From: Gemmatimonadales bacterium
Lineage (GTDB): Bacteria; Gemmatimonadota; Gemmatimonadetes; Longimicrobiales; Gaopeijiaceae
Assembly (NCBI GenBank): GCA_007692665.1
Contig: REBP01000227.1
Location: 1-38,988 of the forward strand
DNA: 38,988 bases
Direction: 5' to 3'
This document shows positions 1-7,077 of the stretch, one piece after another. A model generated the notes under the pieces. The model saw nothing but the letters and a program-made list of their open reading frames with translations. It was not told the DNA's origin and searched no databases. Both the position numbers and the translations under genes were made by a program. Every line of letters begins with the position of its first letter. The stretch's first letter is position 1.

Positions 1-2
1 CG

Positions 3-260
3 CACCGCCAGGAAGCCAACATCGAGGCGATGCACAACCTCTACGAGAACCTGGCCGCCTACCGGATCGATCCCGACACGATTCCCTTCGCGATCCAGTA
101 CAACAAGAGGGACCTGGACAACGTCCTTCCCGTCGAGGAGCTGCGGCGTGAACTGAACCCCGGTGGTGTTCCGGACTTCGAGGCCGTCGCCATCGAGGGC
201 ACCGGGGTGTTCGAAACCCTTCGTGCCGTGAGCAAGCTTGTCGTAAAGACGCTCAGCTGA
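3..260 (+). CDS. mglA: MglA-type small Ras-like GTPase, C-terminal part (5' end outside window)
   Basis: The reading frame is already open at the window edge and ends with TGA at 258-260. The visible 85 residues contain the guanine-specificity motif NKRD and the pattern FEAVAIEGTGVFETLR, which matches the G5 region and C-terminal helix of bacterial MglA GTPases. MglA proteins are cytoplasmic polarity switches that set the leading pole for gliding or twitching motility, with MglB as their GTPase-activating partner. The P-loop and switch regions lie upstream and are not visible, so catalytic competence cannot be judged. The stop is only 11 bases before the first possible pgsA start, so co-transcription is plausible. 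The family assignment is firm from the G4 motif and the conserved tail; a role in motility in this organism is inference. Confidence 0.85.
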   Translation, partial: HRQEANIEAMHNLYENLAAYRIDPDTIPFAIQYNKRDLDNVLPVEELRRELNPGGVPDFEAVAIEGTGVFETLRAVSKLVVKTLS

Positions 261-271
261 GCCTCCGGGTC

Positions 272-925
272 ATGGCGCCTCCCTCACGGATGAATCTGGC
301 CAACGTCATCACGGTGGCGCGCATCCTGGCGTGCCCCGGGGTTTTCGTCCTGGCACTTTCGCAGGAGCCCACGCACCTGTTCGTGGCCTTCGTGCTGTTC
401 ACGGCTGCGGCGGTCTCCGACCTCTGGGACGGATACCTGGCCCGGAAGCATGGGTGGATCACGAACATGGGGAAGCTTCTCGATCCCCTGGCCGACAAGC
501 TCCTCCTGGCCTCCACCTTCATCCCGTTCTACCTGGTCTCGCAGGGCCCGGACCCCCTCGCCCGGATCCCCTGGTGGGGGGTCATGCCCCTGTGGGTCAT
601 CATCGTCATCTTCGGGCGGGAACTCCTGGTGACGATCCTCAGGAGCTGGGCGGCGCGGCGGGGCTCGGTCATCGCGGCGGGCATGTCGGGAAAGATCAAG
701 GCCTTCATCCAGAACGTCTTCTCGGGAAGCCTCCTGCTCTGGTACGCGCTGGTGCGGGTCGCCGATGATCGCGGCTGGGAGGGATCGCCCGTCTGGGATG
801 CCTGGGCTCCGTTTCACGGCGCGGTCACGGCGCTGACGCTCCTCGTGGCACTGGTTCTCACCGTGTACTCGATGGGCGTGTACTTCCACCAGAACCGGGC
901 CGTCTTCCGGTCGGCCAAAGGGTAG
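272..925 (+). CDS. pgsA: CDP-diacylglycerol--glycerol-3-phosphate 3-phosphatidyltransferase
   Basis: This integral membrane enzyme makes phosphatidylglycerol phosphate from CDP-diacylglycerol and glycerol-3-phosphate, the committed step to phosphatidylglycerol and cardiolipin. The complete CDP-alcohol phosphotransferase signature is present: D50, D53, G54, A57, R58, G67, D71 and D75, in the expected DxxDGxxAR-G-xxxD-xxxD order. Several hydrophobic helices follow (roughly residues 77-91, 101-118 and 187-206). Length (217 residues) is a little above the usual 180-200. No convincing ribosome binding site precedes ATG 272. An internal ATG at 290 (MNLANVIT) aligns better with the usual family start (MNxPNxIT), so the true protein may be 211 residues. 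It sits between mglA and cinA in a same-strand run. PgsA is favoured over phosphatidylcholine or cardiolipin synthase relatives because of the short size and N-terminal pattern. Confidence 0.88.
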   Translation: MAPPSRMNLANVITVARILACPGVFVLALSQEPTHLFVAFVLFTAAAVSDLWDGYLARKHGWITNMGKLLDPLADKLLLASTFIPFYLVSQGPDPLARIPWWGVMPLWVIIVIFGRELLVTILRSWAARRGSVIAAGMSGKIKAFIQNVFSGSLLLWYALVRVADDRGWEGSPVWDAWAPFHGAVTALTLLVALVLTVYSMGVYFHQNRAVFRSAKG

Positions 926-938
926 GCGACGCCGGTCC

Positions 939-2294
939 ATGGGGACGTCGACCCGCCTCCGCCCCCCGGCGGTCCTGCTGACCATCGGCGACGAGCTCCT
1001 CACGGGAGAGCGTGTCGACACGAATGCCGGATGGCTCGCCGAGGCCCTGACGGACCTCTCGTTCGACGTGCGGGAGATCCTCTCGGTGGGCGACGAGGAG
1101 GAGGAGATTCGAAACGCCCTGGTCCGAGCCGAGATCCGGGCGGCGGGCGGGGTGGCCATCCTGACGGGCGGACTGGGCCCGACGCTGGACGACCGCACGA
1201 GGGAGGCCGTGGCACGCCACCGCGACGTGGAGCTCCAGGAGGACCCCGCCGTCCTCGAAGTGCTCGCCGCCCGGTTTCGGGACCGGGGGTACGCCGACCT
1301 GCCTCCCCTCAATCGCAGGATCGCCCGGGTGCCCCGGGGAGCCCGGGTGCTCCCGAACCCGGAGGGGTCGGCACCCGGACTCGAGCTGCCGGGCTCCGGT
1401 TCCGGGAGCGGGAGCGGGAGCGGGAGCGGGGCCGTGCTCTTCCTTCTTCCCGGGGTTCCCGCCGAGATGAGGGCCATCTTCAGGGGATCGGTCCGGGAGC
1501 GGCTGGACATCCTCTTTCCCGAACGGCTGGCGCCCCCGGCGGTGGAGATCGTTCGGACCAGCGGCATTCCCGAGTCGGAGCTGGCGGGTGAACTCGAGGC
1601 TTGCCTCGAACCACTTCCCGGAGTGAAGGTTCAGTACCGGCCTTCCGTAGAAGGAGTCGAACTCCGGTTCTCCGTCGAGGGCACGGCCGCCCCGGCGCGG
1701 CTGGCGGAGGCACTCGCCGCAGCGAAGGATGCTCTCTCTCCGTGGAGGTTCGGGGGACGGGGCACCTCCGCTGCAGAGGCGGCACTCGAGGCGTGTCGCC
1801 AGGCGGGATGGCGGCTGGCCGTGGCCGAGAGCTGCACCGGGGGGATGCTGGGAGCCCGTCTCACGGCGGTTCCCGGCAGCTCCGACGTCGTGGTGGGAGG
1901 GGTGATCGCCTACGACAACCGTCTCAAGACGGACCTCCTTGGCGTGCCCGGGTCCCTGCTCGAGGCCCACGGCGCGGTCTCGGAGCCCGTGGCCTGTTCC
2001 ATGGCCGCGGGTGCATGCAGTCGCCTGGGTGCGGACATCGCCGTCTCCATCACGGGGGTGGCGGGTCCCGGGGGCGGGAGCGAGACTCGGCCGGTGGGGA
2101 CGGTATGGTTCGGCCTCTGTCGGCCCGGCGCACCGGTCCGGGGCCGGACGGAGCGTTTTCCGGGAACCCGGGAGGAGATCCGGCGAAGGGCGGTCCAGTT
2201 TGCCCTGCGCTGGGTACGAATGGAGGCCCTCGAAGCCGGCGCCGGGACCGGGCCGGGGGATCACGTTGATTCAGGTAGCGACTCACCCAGGTGA
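939..2294 (+). CDS. cinA: CinA family protein: MoCF-binding-like domain plus NMN amidohydrolase (PncC) domain
   Basis: Two-domain CinA. The N-terminal domain (about residues 8-175) has the molybdopterin-binding-like fold signature, including TIGDELLTGERVDTN and GGLGPTLDD. This domain in the family is linked to ADP-ribose pyrophosphatase activity. The C-terminal domain (about 275-435) carries the PncC signature AVAESCTGG and the run SITGVAGPGGGS; PncC deamidates nicotinamide mononucleotide in pyridine nucleotide salvage. The length of 451 residues is slightly above the usual 410-430, partly because of a low-complexity Gly-Ser run near residues 150-165 encoded by tandem GGGAGC hexamers. pgsA-cinA adjacency is common in bacteria. 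The TGA stop at 2292-2294 overlaps the ribosome binding region of grpE, suggesting translational coupling. Historical links to competence do not prove a competence role here. Confidence 0.92.
   Translation: MGTSTRLRPPAVLLTIGDELLTGERVDTNAGWLAEALTDLSFDVREILSVGDEEEEIRNALVRAEIRAAGGVAILTGGLGPTLDDRTREAVARHRDVELQEDPAVLEVLAARFRDRGYADLPPLNRRIARVPRGARVLPNPEGSAPGLELPGSGSGSGSGSGSGAVLFLLPGVPAEMRAIFRGSVRERLDILFPERLAPPAVEIVRTSGIPESELAGELEACLEPLPGVKVQYRPSVEGVELRFSVEGTAAPARLAEALAAAKDALSPWRFGGRGTSAAEAALEACRQAGWRLAVAESCTGGMLGARLTAVPGSSDVVVGGVIAYDNRLKTDLLGVPGSLLEAHGAVSEPVACSMAAGACSRLGADIAVSITGVAGPGGGSETRPVGTVWFGLCRPGAPVRGRTERFPGTREEIRRRAVQFALRWVRMEALEAGAGTGPGDHVDSGSDSPR
1404..1427 (+). repeat. In-frame hexanucleotide microsatellite (GGGAGC x4) in cinA
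   Basis: Four exact copies of GGGAGC occur back to back, preceded by degenerate Gly-Ser codons (GGCTCCGGTTCC). Each unit adds one Gly-Ser dipeptide, so copy-number change would lengthen or shorten a flexible loop without a frameshift. The run lies in the N-terminal domain just before the segment FLLPGVPAEM. Confidence 0.9.
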
Positions 2295-2298
2295 ATTC

Positions 2299-2940
2299 AT
2301 GAAAGACAGCGATCGAGACATCCACCACGACCACGACAGCTCGGGCGAGATCGTCCAGGAGCCTCGGGAACGCGGAGCCGGGAGGGCCGATCCCGAGGAC
2401 GGCGCGGGAGAACCTGCCCACCGGGTTCCGGACGACATGGCGGCCGGCGAAGGGGAGCCATCCGATGACCATGATCTCCATGGGGGGGCCGGGCGACCCG
2501 AACTGGCGGAACTTGCGGAACTCCGGGATCGCCACCTGCGGCTCGGCGCCGAGTTCGAGAACTACCGGAAGCGGACCCGCGAGGAAATGGGGTCGTCGAC
2601 CACGCGAGCGAAGGCCGCGCTCATCGGCTCCCTCCTGGACGTCTTCGACGACTTCGAGCGAATGCACCAGGTGAATCCGGAGACCTCCACCGCCCAGTCC
2701 GTGCTCGAGGGGATCGCCCTCGTGGACCGGAAGCTGCACCGGGTACTGGCCGACGTCGGTCTCGAGATCATCGACCCCGCCGGCGAGTTCTTCGACCCGG
2801 AGGTCATGGAGGCGGTCGTCCGCGTCCCGACGGAGGACCCGGAGGAGGACGACCTGGTCGACCAGGTCCTTCAGCGCGGGGCGATATTCAAGGGCCACCT
2901 GGTCCGCCCGGCCCGGGTCGCCGTGCGAAAGGTGGACTGA
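2299..2940 (+). CDS. grpE: Nucleotide exchange factor GrpE
   Basis: GrpE drives ADP release from DnaK in the Hsp70 cycle, acting as a cytoplasmic dimer. The 213-residue product has a disordered, strongly acidic N-terminus rich in Asp, Glu and His. A long helix follows (about 80-115, ELAELRDRHLRLGAEFENYRKRTREE in outline). The conserved C-terminal beta domain contains the DxVMEAVV-like segment, GAIFKGHLVRPARVAVRK. Start choice: ATG 2299 has an AGGTG ribosome binding site at 2289-2293 inside the cinA stop region. The upstream open frame lies in another frame of cinA and is not part of grpE. dnaJ follows after 53 bases. dnaK does not lie between them, unlike the classic grpE-dnaK-dnaJ order. Confidence 0.93.
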   Translation: MKDSDRDIHHDHDSSGEIVQEPRERGAGRADPEDGAGEPAHRVPDDMAAGEGEPSDDHDLHGGAGRPELAELAELRDRHLRLGAEFENYRKRTREEMGSSTTRAKAALIGSLLDVFDDFERMHQVNPETSTAQSVLEGIALVDRKLHRVLADVGLEIIDPAGEFFDPEVMEAVVRVPTEDPEEDDLVDQVLQRGAIFKGHLVRPARVAVRKVD

Positions 2941-2993
2941 GCCTTGCGAGCCTGTGTGAGCGTCCCGGGACCGGCTGAATCGGGAGAGGTCCG

Positions 2994-4151
2994 ATGAGCG
3001 GAACGACAAAGGATTACTACAGGACCCTCGGGGTCTCCGAGAAGGCCGATGCGGCCGAGATCCGGAAGGCCTACCGGAAGCTCGCGAAGCAGTTTCATCC
3101 CGACGCCAACCAGGGGGATCCGGCTGCCTCCGAGCGCTTCAAGGAAGTGGGTGAAGCCTACGGCGTCCTTTCCAGCGAGGAGAAGCGGAAGCAGTACGAC
3201 CGCATGCGGAAGCTCGGCGCCTTCGGGTTCCCCGGCGGCAGCGCTGCAGGGCGTCCGCGGCCCGGCGCAGGTCGGCCCGGGGGCACCGCGGGCCGCTCCG
3301 GCCCGGGCACCGAGGAGTTCTCCTTCGAGGACATTGGCGGACTCGGGGGGCTGGGGGACCTCTTCTCGACGCTCTTCGACCGCGGGGCCCGAAGGGGGCC
3401 CGGCGACACGGCCCGGACGGGCGGACCCACTCCGGGCGGTGATGTGGAGGTTCCCGTGGAGGTCTCCTTCGAAATGGCCGTGCGGGGCGGAAAGCTGAAC
3501 CTCAGGATCCCTGTCACCGAACCCTGCGCGACCTGCTCCGGCATGGGGGCCGCCCCCGGCTCCTCCCTCCGGCGATGCGACGAGTGCAGGGGCTCGGGCA
3601 CGGTCTCCTTCGGGCAGGGCGGCTTCGCCGTGAACCGGCCCTGTCCCGCCTGCATGGGGCGGGGCAGAATCCCCGAAACCCCGTGCGCATCCTGCCAGGG
3701 GACGGGCTCGGTGAGGCAGACCCGGAAGCTCCAGGTGACGGTTCCGCCCGGGGTGGAGGACGGGGCCCGACTCCGCCTGGCGGGCCAGGGTGAGCGCGGC
3801 TCCGGGGGCGGTCCCCCCGGGGACGTGTTCCTCTCCTTCCAGGTCCGGCCCCACCGCTTCTTCCGTCGCGAGGGGCTCGACATCCACGTGTCCGTGCCCC
3901 TGAACGTGGCGCAGGCGGTCCTGGGATCCCGGGTTCGCGTCCGGACCGTGGACGGCAAGCAGGTGGTCCTGAGGATCCCGCCCGGGACGCAGAGCGGGAC
4001 CCGGTTCCGGATCCGGGGGCAGGGGGTTTCCAGGGGCGACCGGACCGGAGATCAGTACGTCGAGGTCACGATCAATGTCCCGGAGACCGTTACCGAGGAT
4101 GCGCGGAAGGCGATGGAGGCCTTCGCAGAGGCGAGCGGGATGCGGCACTGA
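2994..4151 (+). CDS. dnaJ: Chaperone protein DnaJ (type I Hsp40)
   Basis: Full type I DnaJ of 385 residues. The J domain (about 6-70) has the invariant HPD at 35-37, which stimulates DnaK ATPase. A Gly/Phe/Pro/Arg-rich linker follows (about 72-130). Four zinc-binding CxxCxGxG repeats (CATCSGMG, CDECRGSG, CPACMGRG, CASCQGTG, about 178-243) come next, then the C-terminal substrate-binding beta domain. ATG 2994 is preceded by AGAGG about five bases upstream. The last 62 bases overlap, tail to tail, the 3' end of mnmA on the minus strand, and there is no room for a terminator between them. The partner DnaK is not encoded in this window. Because the Gly-rich linker also contains many Arg and Pro residues, CbpA-like assignment was considered, but the zinc domain makes it type I DnaJ. 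Confidence 0.95.
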   Translation: MSGTTKDYYRTLGVSEKADAAEIRKAYRKLAKQFHPDANQGDPAASERFKEVGEAYGVLSSEEKRKQYDRMRKLGAFGFPGGSAAGRPRPGAGRPGGTAGRSGPGTEEFSFEDIGGLGGLGDLFSTLFDRGARRGPGDTARTGGPTPGGDVEVPVEVSFEMAVRGGKLNLRIPVTEPCATCSGMGAAPGSSLRRCDECRGSGTVSFGQGGFAVNRPCPACMGRGRIPETPCASCQGTGSVRQTRKLQVTVPPGVEDGARLRLAGQGERGSGGGPPGDVFLSFQVRPHRFFRREGLDIHVSVPLNVAQAVLGSRVRVRTVDGKQVVLRIPPGTQSGTRFRIRGQGVSRGDRTGDQYVEVTINVPETVTEDARKAMEAFAEASGMRH

Positions 4152-5292
4152 TCCGCCCTCCGCCGAGCACACGGTCTCCGTCGAAGAACACGGCGGACTG
4201 ACCGGGCGTCACGGCGGACTGGGGCGCCTCGAACTCCACGCGTACCCTCGACGGCGGTGCGGCACCGGCTTCCGGAGCCGCCGCGCCCGCCTCGGCCGCG
4301 AAGAGGCGGGCGGGAACGCTTCCCGCCCGGTGCCGGATCTGAACGCCCACCGGGGCGCCGGAGGGTCCCGAGCCCTCGAAGGGCGCCAGCCACCTCACCT
4401 CCTCGACGACCATGCTGCCGGCATCCAGTGCCTCGCGGGGGCCCACGACGACTTCCCTCGTTTCGGGACGGACCTCCACCACGAAGAGGCGCTCCGGGAA
4501 CCCGCCGCCCAGCCCCCTTCGCTGGCCCACGGTGAAGCCGGCGTATCCCCGGTGCTCCCCCAGCTGCTCGCCCTCGAGGCTCACGATGGTGCCGGGCTCG
4601 AGGGCCGGGTGCCTGGGGGCCAGCCGCTTTCCGAGAAACCCCCGGTAGTCCCCCGTGGGAACGAAGCAGATCTCCTGCGACTCGGGCTTTTCCGCCGTGA
4701 CCAGATCCCGGGCCCGGGCGAGTTCCCGGACCGCGGGCTTGTCGAGGCTGCCCAGGGGGAACCGGAGGAGGGGAAGGAGTTCAGGGGGAAGGCCCCACAG
4801 GAAGTACGCCTGGTCCTTCTGGTGGTCGGCGCCCCGGAGGAGGCGGGACGGGCCTCCGGCCGGGTCGGCCGGGTGCTCCACGCGCACGTAGTGCCCCGTC
4901 GCAATGGCGTCGCACCCCAGTGCGCGCCCCCGCTTCATCAGGTCCCGGAACTTGGTGTTCGAATTGCAGCGAACGCAGGGATTCGGCGTGCGCCCCCGGG
5001 CGTACTCGTCCACGAAGTCGTCGATGACGTCCCGCGTGAACTCCTCCTCCACGTCGAACACGTAGTGCGCGATCCCGAGGCGCGAGGCCACCGCCTTCGC
5101 GTCCATGATCCCGTCGAGTCCGCAGCAGGTCCGGGTGGGACCCTGGTTCTCGTCGTAGCAGAAGGTCTTCATCGTGACCCCCACCACCTCGTGGCCGGCC
5201 TCCACCAGCAGGGCTGCGGCCACCGAGGAGTCCACTCCCCCCGACATGGCGACAAGCACCCTTTCGCGTCCCCCGTTTCGCCCACCGTCCAT
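4090..5292 (-). CDS. mnmA: tRNA-specific 2-thiouridylase MnmA
   Basis: MnmA installs sulfur at position 2 of the wobble uridine in tRNA-Lys, -Glu and -Gln, activating the base with ATP and receiving sulfur as a persulfide. The 400-residue protein has the PP-loop SGGVDSS at 17-23, the first catalytic cysteine C106 in NPCVRCN (with C109), and the second, persulfide-bearing C209 in SQEICFVPTGDY. The conserved end FFDGDRVLGGGRI is followed by about 20 extra residues encoded antisense to the dnaJ 3' end. The frame stays open to 5514, but ATG 5292 is preceded by a good GGGGAGG ribosome binding site and begins just before the family N-terminus. It lies 35 bases downstream of the cysteine desulfurase gene, so sulfur donor and acceptor are probably made from one transcript. 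Confidence 0.95.
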   Translation of the reverse strand: MDGGRNGGRERVLVAMSGGVDSSVAAALLVEAGHEVVGVTMKTFCYDENQGPTRTCCGLDGIMDAKAVASRLGIAHYVFDVEEEFTRDVIDDFVDEYARGRTPNPCVRCNSNTKFRDLMKRGRALGCDAIATGHYVRVEHPADPAGGPSRLLRGADHQKDQAYFLWGLPPELLPLLRFPLGSLDKPAVRELARARDLVTAEKPESQEICFVPTGDYRGFLGKRLAPRHPALEPGTIVSLEGEQLGEHRGYAGFTVGQRRGLGGGFPERLFVVEVRPETREVVVGPREALDAGSMVVEEVRWLAPFEGSGPSGAPVGVQIRHRAGSVPARLFAAEAGAAAPEAGAAPPSRVRVEFEAPQSAVTPGQSAVFFDGDRVLGGGRISAASRSPLRRPPSPSAHPR

Positions 5293-5327
5293 GCTGCTGC
5301 CTCCCCTCTGGTTCCCGCGGTTCGTCC

Positions 5328-6476
5328 TCACCCGGCACCCGCGAATCCTGCCCGAACCCGTTCGAATACCCCGAGGATGCGGGGAATTGCCTCCTCGATC
5401 CCTTCGGCGGTGGTTCCCCGGCCCAGCGAGAGCCGAACCGGCGCCACGGCGGCCGCGCCCTCGCCGTAAAGCGCGAGAAGGGTCGGGCTGGGCTCCGTGG
5501 TTCCGCTCCGGCACGCGGATCCTGCGGAGGCTGCCACCCCCTCCAGGTCCAGCGCCCCGGGAAGGAGGTCCCCGGGGATGCCCGGCAGGCCCACCCCCAG
5601 GATGTGCGGCGCCCTCGCCCCCTCGCTTCCATGGATGCGGAGGCCCGGAACGGAGCCGAGCAGCGCCGTCTCGAGCCTCTGTCTCAACGCCCCGAGCCTC
5701 GCGGCCTCGTGGGGACGCTCTTCCTCGGCAGCCTCGATGGCCTCGGCAGACCCCACGGCTCCGGCAACGTTTTCCGTCCCCGGACGGAGCCCGGACTCCT
5801 GGCTCCCCCCGTGGTGCAGCGGATGGAGGGCCACCGACGGATCCCGCACCAGGACCCCCATCCCCCGGGGGCCACCCACCTTGTGCGCGGAAAGCGAGAG
5901 GAGCGCGACACCCTCCGGGAGGGGGATTCTCCCCAGGGCCTGCACCGCGTCCACATGGACCGGAACCCCCCGGGCCGTCGCCCGCTCGAGGACGGGGCCG
6001 AGTTCCAGGACCAGGCCGGTCTCGGAGTTGACGGCCTGAACCGAGACCAGGGCGGGAGGTACGGGAGCGGCCAGGGCCTCCGACAGGGCGCCGGGGTCGA
6101 TTTCGCCGGAGGGAAGCACGGGGAGCACGATGACACGGTGTCCGGTTCCCGCGAGGTGCGCTGCCGTTTCCCGCACTGCCGAATGCTCCACGGCCGAGAT
6201 CACGATGGCGCCGCGGGGTTCGGCGCGGGCTCGGCCCTCGACGGCGAGGTTGTCCGACTCCGTCCCGCCGTGGGTAAAGTGGACCCAGCCCGGCGGCACC
6301 CCCAGCACGTCCGCCAGTCGCCTCCGTGCGGCCTCGAGGGCCCCCCTGGCCATTCGACCCTCGTGATGGGGCGACGAGGGGTTGCCCGGCGTCTCCAGGG
6401 CGACCTGTGCCATGACCCGGGCCACCGAGGGGCGGAGCGGGGTCGTGGCGGCGTGGTCGAGGTAGATCCGGTTCAT
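5328..6476 (-). CDS. Cysteine desulfurase (NifS/IscS family, class V aminotransferase fold)
   Basis: PLP enzyme that takes sulfur from cysteine as an active-site persulfide and gives alanine. Visible residues are H98 in VEHSA, D176 and Q179 in HVDAVQA, the PLP lysine K199 in SAHKVGGP, and catalytic cysteine C322 in SAGSACRSG. The SACxSG loop is typical of group I (NifS/IscS) enzymes. At 382 residues it is normal length. The frame continues upstream to 6665, but the family N-terminus (MNRIYLDHAATTP) starts exactly at ATG 6476. It precedes mnmA by 35 bases on the same strand, which points to a dedicated or main role in tRNA thiolation, although Fe-S cluster supply is also possible since no iscU gene is seen nearby. 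The gene diverges from the HIRAN-like gene. Confidence 0.92.
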   Translation of the reverse strand: MNRIYLDHAATTPLRPSVARVMAQVALETPGNPSSPHHEGRMARGALEAARRRLADVLGVPPGWVHFTHGGTESDNLAVEGRARAEPRGAIVISAVEHSAVRETAAHLAGTGHRVIVLPVLPSGEIDPGALSEALAAPVPPALVSVQAVNSETGLVLELGPVLERATARGVPVHVDAVQALGRIPLPEGVALLSLSAHKVGGPRGMGVLVRDPSVALHPLHHGGSQESGLRPGTENVAGAVGSAEAIEAAEEERPHEAARLGALRQRLETALLGSVPGLRIHGSEGARAPHILGVGLPGIPGDLLPGALDLEGVAASAGSACRSGTTEPSPTLLALYGEGAAAVAPVRLSLGRGTTAEGIEEAIPRILGVFERVRAGFAGAG

Positions 6477-6525
6477 GGAGTGGCGGCGGAGAGCGTGTGG
6501 GGGGCAGAGGTGGTGGCTCGGCGAC

Positions 6526-6540
6526 TTGATGGGTAATTTA
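6526..6540 (-). promoter_or_regulatory. AT-rich island, candidate promoter for the desulfurase-mnmA unit
   Basis: A short AT-rich stretch in otherwise GC-rich DNA, about 50-65 bases upstream of the desulfurase ATG. Read on the minus strand it gives TAAATT, a 4/6 match to the -10 consensus, with TTCTGC 16 bases further upstream as a weak -35. The same bases read on the plus strand would contain the proposed ATG of the HIRAN-like gene, so one of the two assignments may need revision. This is pattern inference only. Confidence 0.3.
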
Positions 6541-6996
6541 GCCCGGAGGGTCCGTGGCAGAAGGCGGACCCCCGTTTCTGCTCCTCCGACCCGCACCCCT
6601 GCCGTGACTTCCGACACCCCGCCAGCCCCGGGATCTCCGCCACCCGATCCGCCCCCGGGGCGCACTCCTCCGCCCCTCCCCGAGGACCGGCCGGCGCGCT
6701 TCCGAGCTACCGTTCACGGCACCGTCTTCGCCGACCGGCCGGCGTCGGTGGGTCGCCTGGAGAAGGGCGACGGCCTCACGCTGATCCCGGATCCTCCCAT
6801 GGAGGAGGCGCCCCGGGTCTGGGTTCACCTTGCCACCGGGGAACCGGTCGGATACCTCCCCACGGAGATCGGCGACTGGCTGGCTCCGTGGCTCCTCCAG
6901 GGCGGCGGTGCCCGCGCGCGGGTCCTCCGGGTGTCCGGTCCCGATACCCCCAGCTGGCGCCGGCTCCTGGTGGAGGTGGCCTGCAGGGAGCCCTGA
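6529..6996 (+). CDS. Small HIRAN-domain-like protein
   Basis: The product of about 155 residues has an Arg-rich, then Pro-rich, probably disordered N-terminus (to about residue 55) and one folded domain. The domain pattern is VHGTVFADR, GDGLTLIPDPP, APRVWVHLATGEPVGYLPTEIGDWLAPWL, then a hydrophobic end. That order of a G-x-x-F strand, a G-x-x-L-x-L strand, an A/P-x-x-V-x-V strand with GYLP, and a terminal helix resembles HIRAN domains. These bind DNA 3' ends in HLTF/Rad5-type helicases and also occur alone or fused to nucleases in bacteria. No helicase or nuclease is fused here. The start is uncertain: ATG 6529 lacks a ribosome binding site, an in-frame ATG at 6475 is possible, and a GTG near 6602 would remove the Arg-rich part. 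The domain call is by eye. Confidence 0.6.
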   Translation: MGNLARRVRGRRRTPVSAPPTRTPAVTSDTPPAPGSPPPDPPPGRTPPPLPEDRPARFRATVHGTVFADRPASVGRLEKGDGLTLIPDPPMEEAPRVWVHLATGEPVGYLPTEIGDWLAPWLLQGGGARARVLRVSGPDTPSWRRLLVEVACREP

Positions 6997-7036
6997 TGCC
7001 GGGAGCTGCGGCCGCGTGGGCAGGGACCGGGGGGTG

Positions 7037-7050
7037 GCGGGATCTCCCGC
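7037..7050. terminator. GC hairpin between convergent genes
   Basis: GCGGG (7037-7041) pairs with CCCGC (7046-7050) around an ATCT loop, in the 81-base gap between the convergent HIRAN-like gene and bshB1. There is no T-tract on either strand, so intrinsic termination is uncertain; position is the main support. Confidence 0.35.
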
Positions 7051-7077
7051 GGGCCCGCCCCGCCGGCCTCCCGGCCG

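Noticed and set aside
5293-5514. N-terminal extension of mnmA to an ATG at 5514
   Set aside because: The extension is Arg/Gly-rich, runs into the desulfurase gene in another frame, and the internal ATG 5292 has a strong ribosome binding site at the family start.
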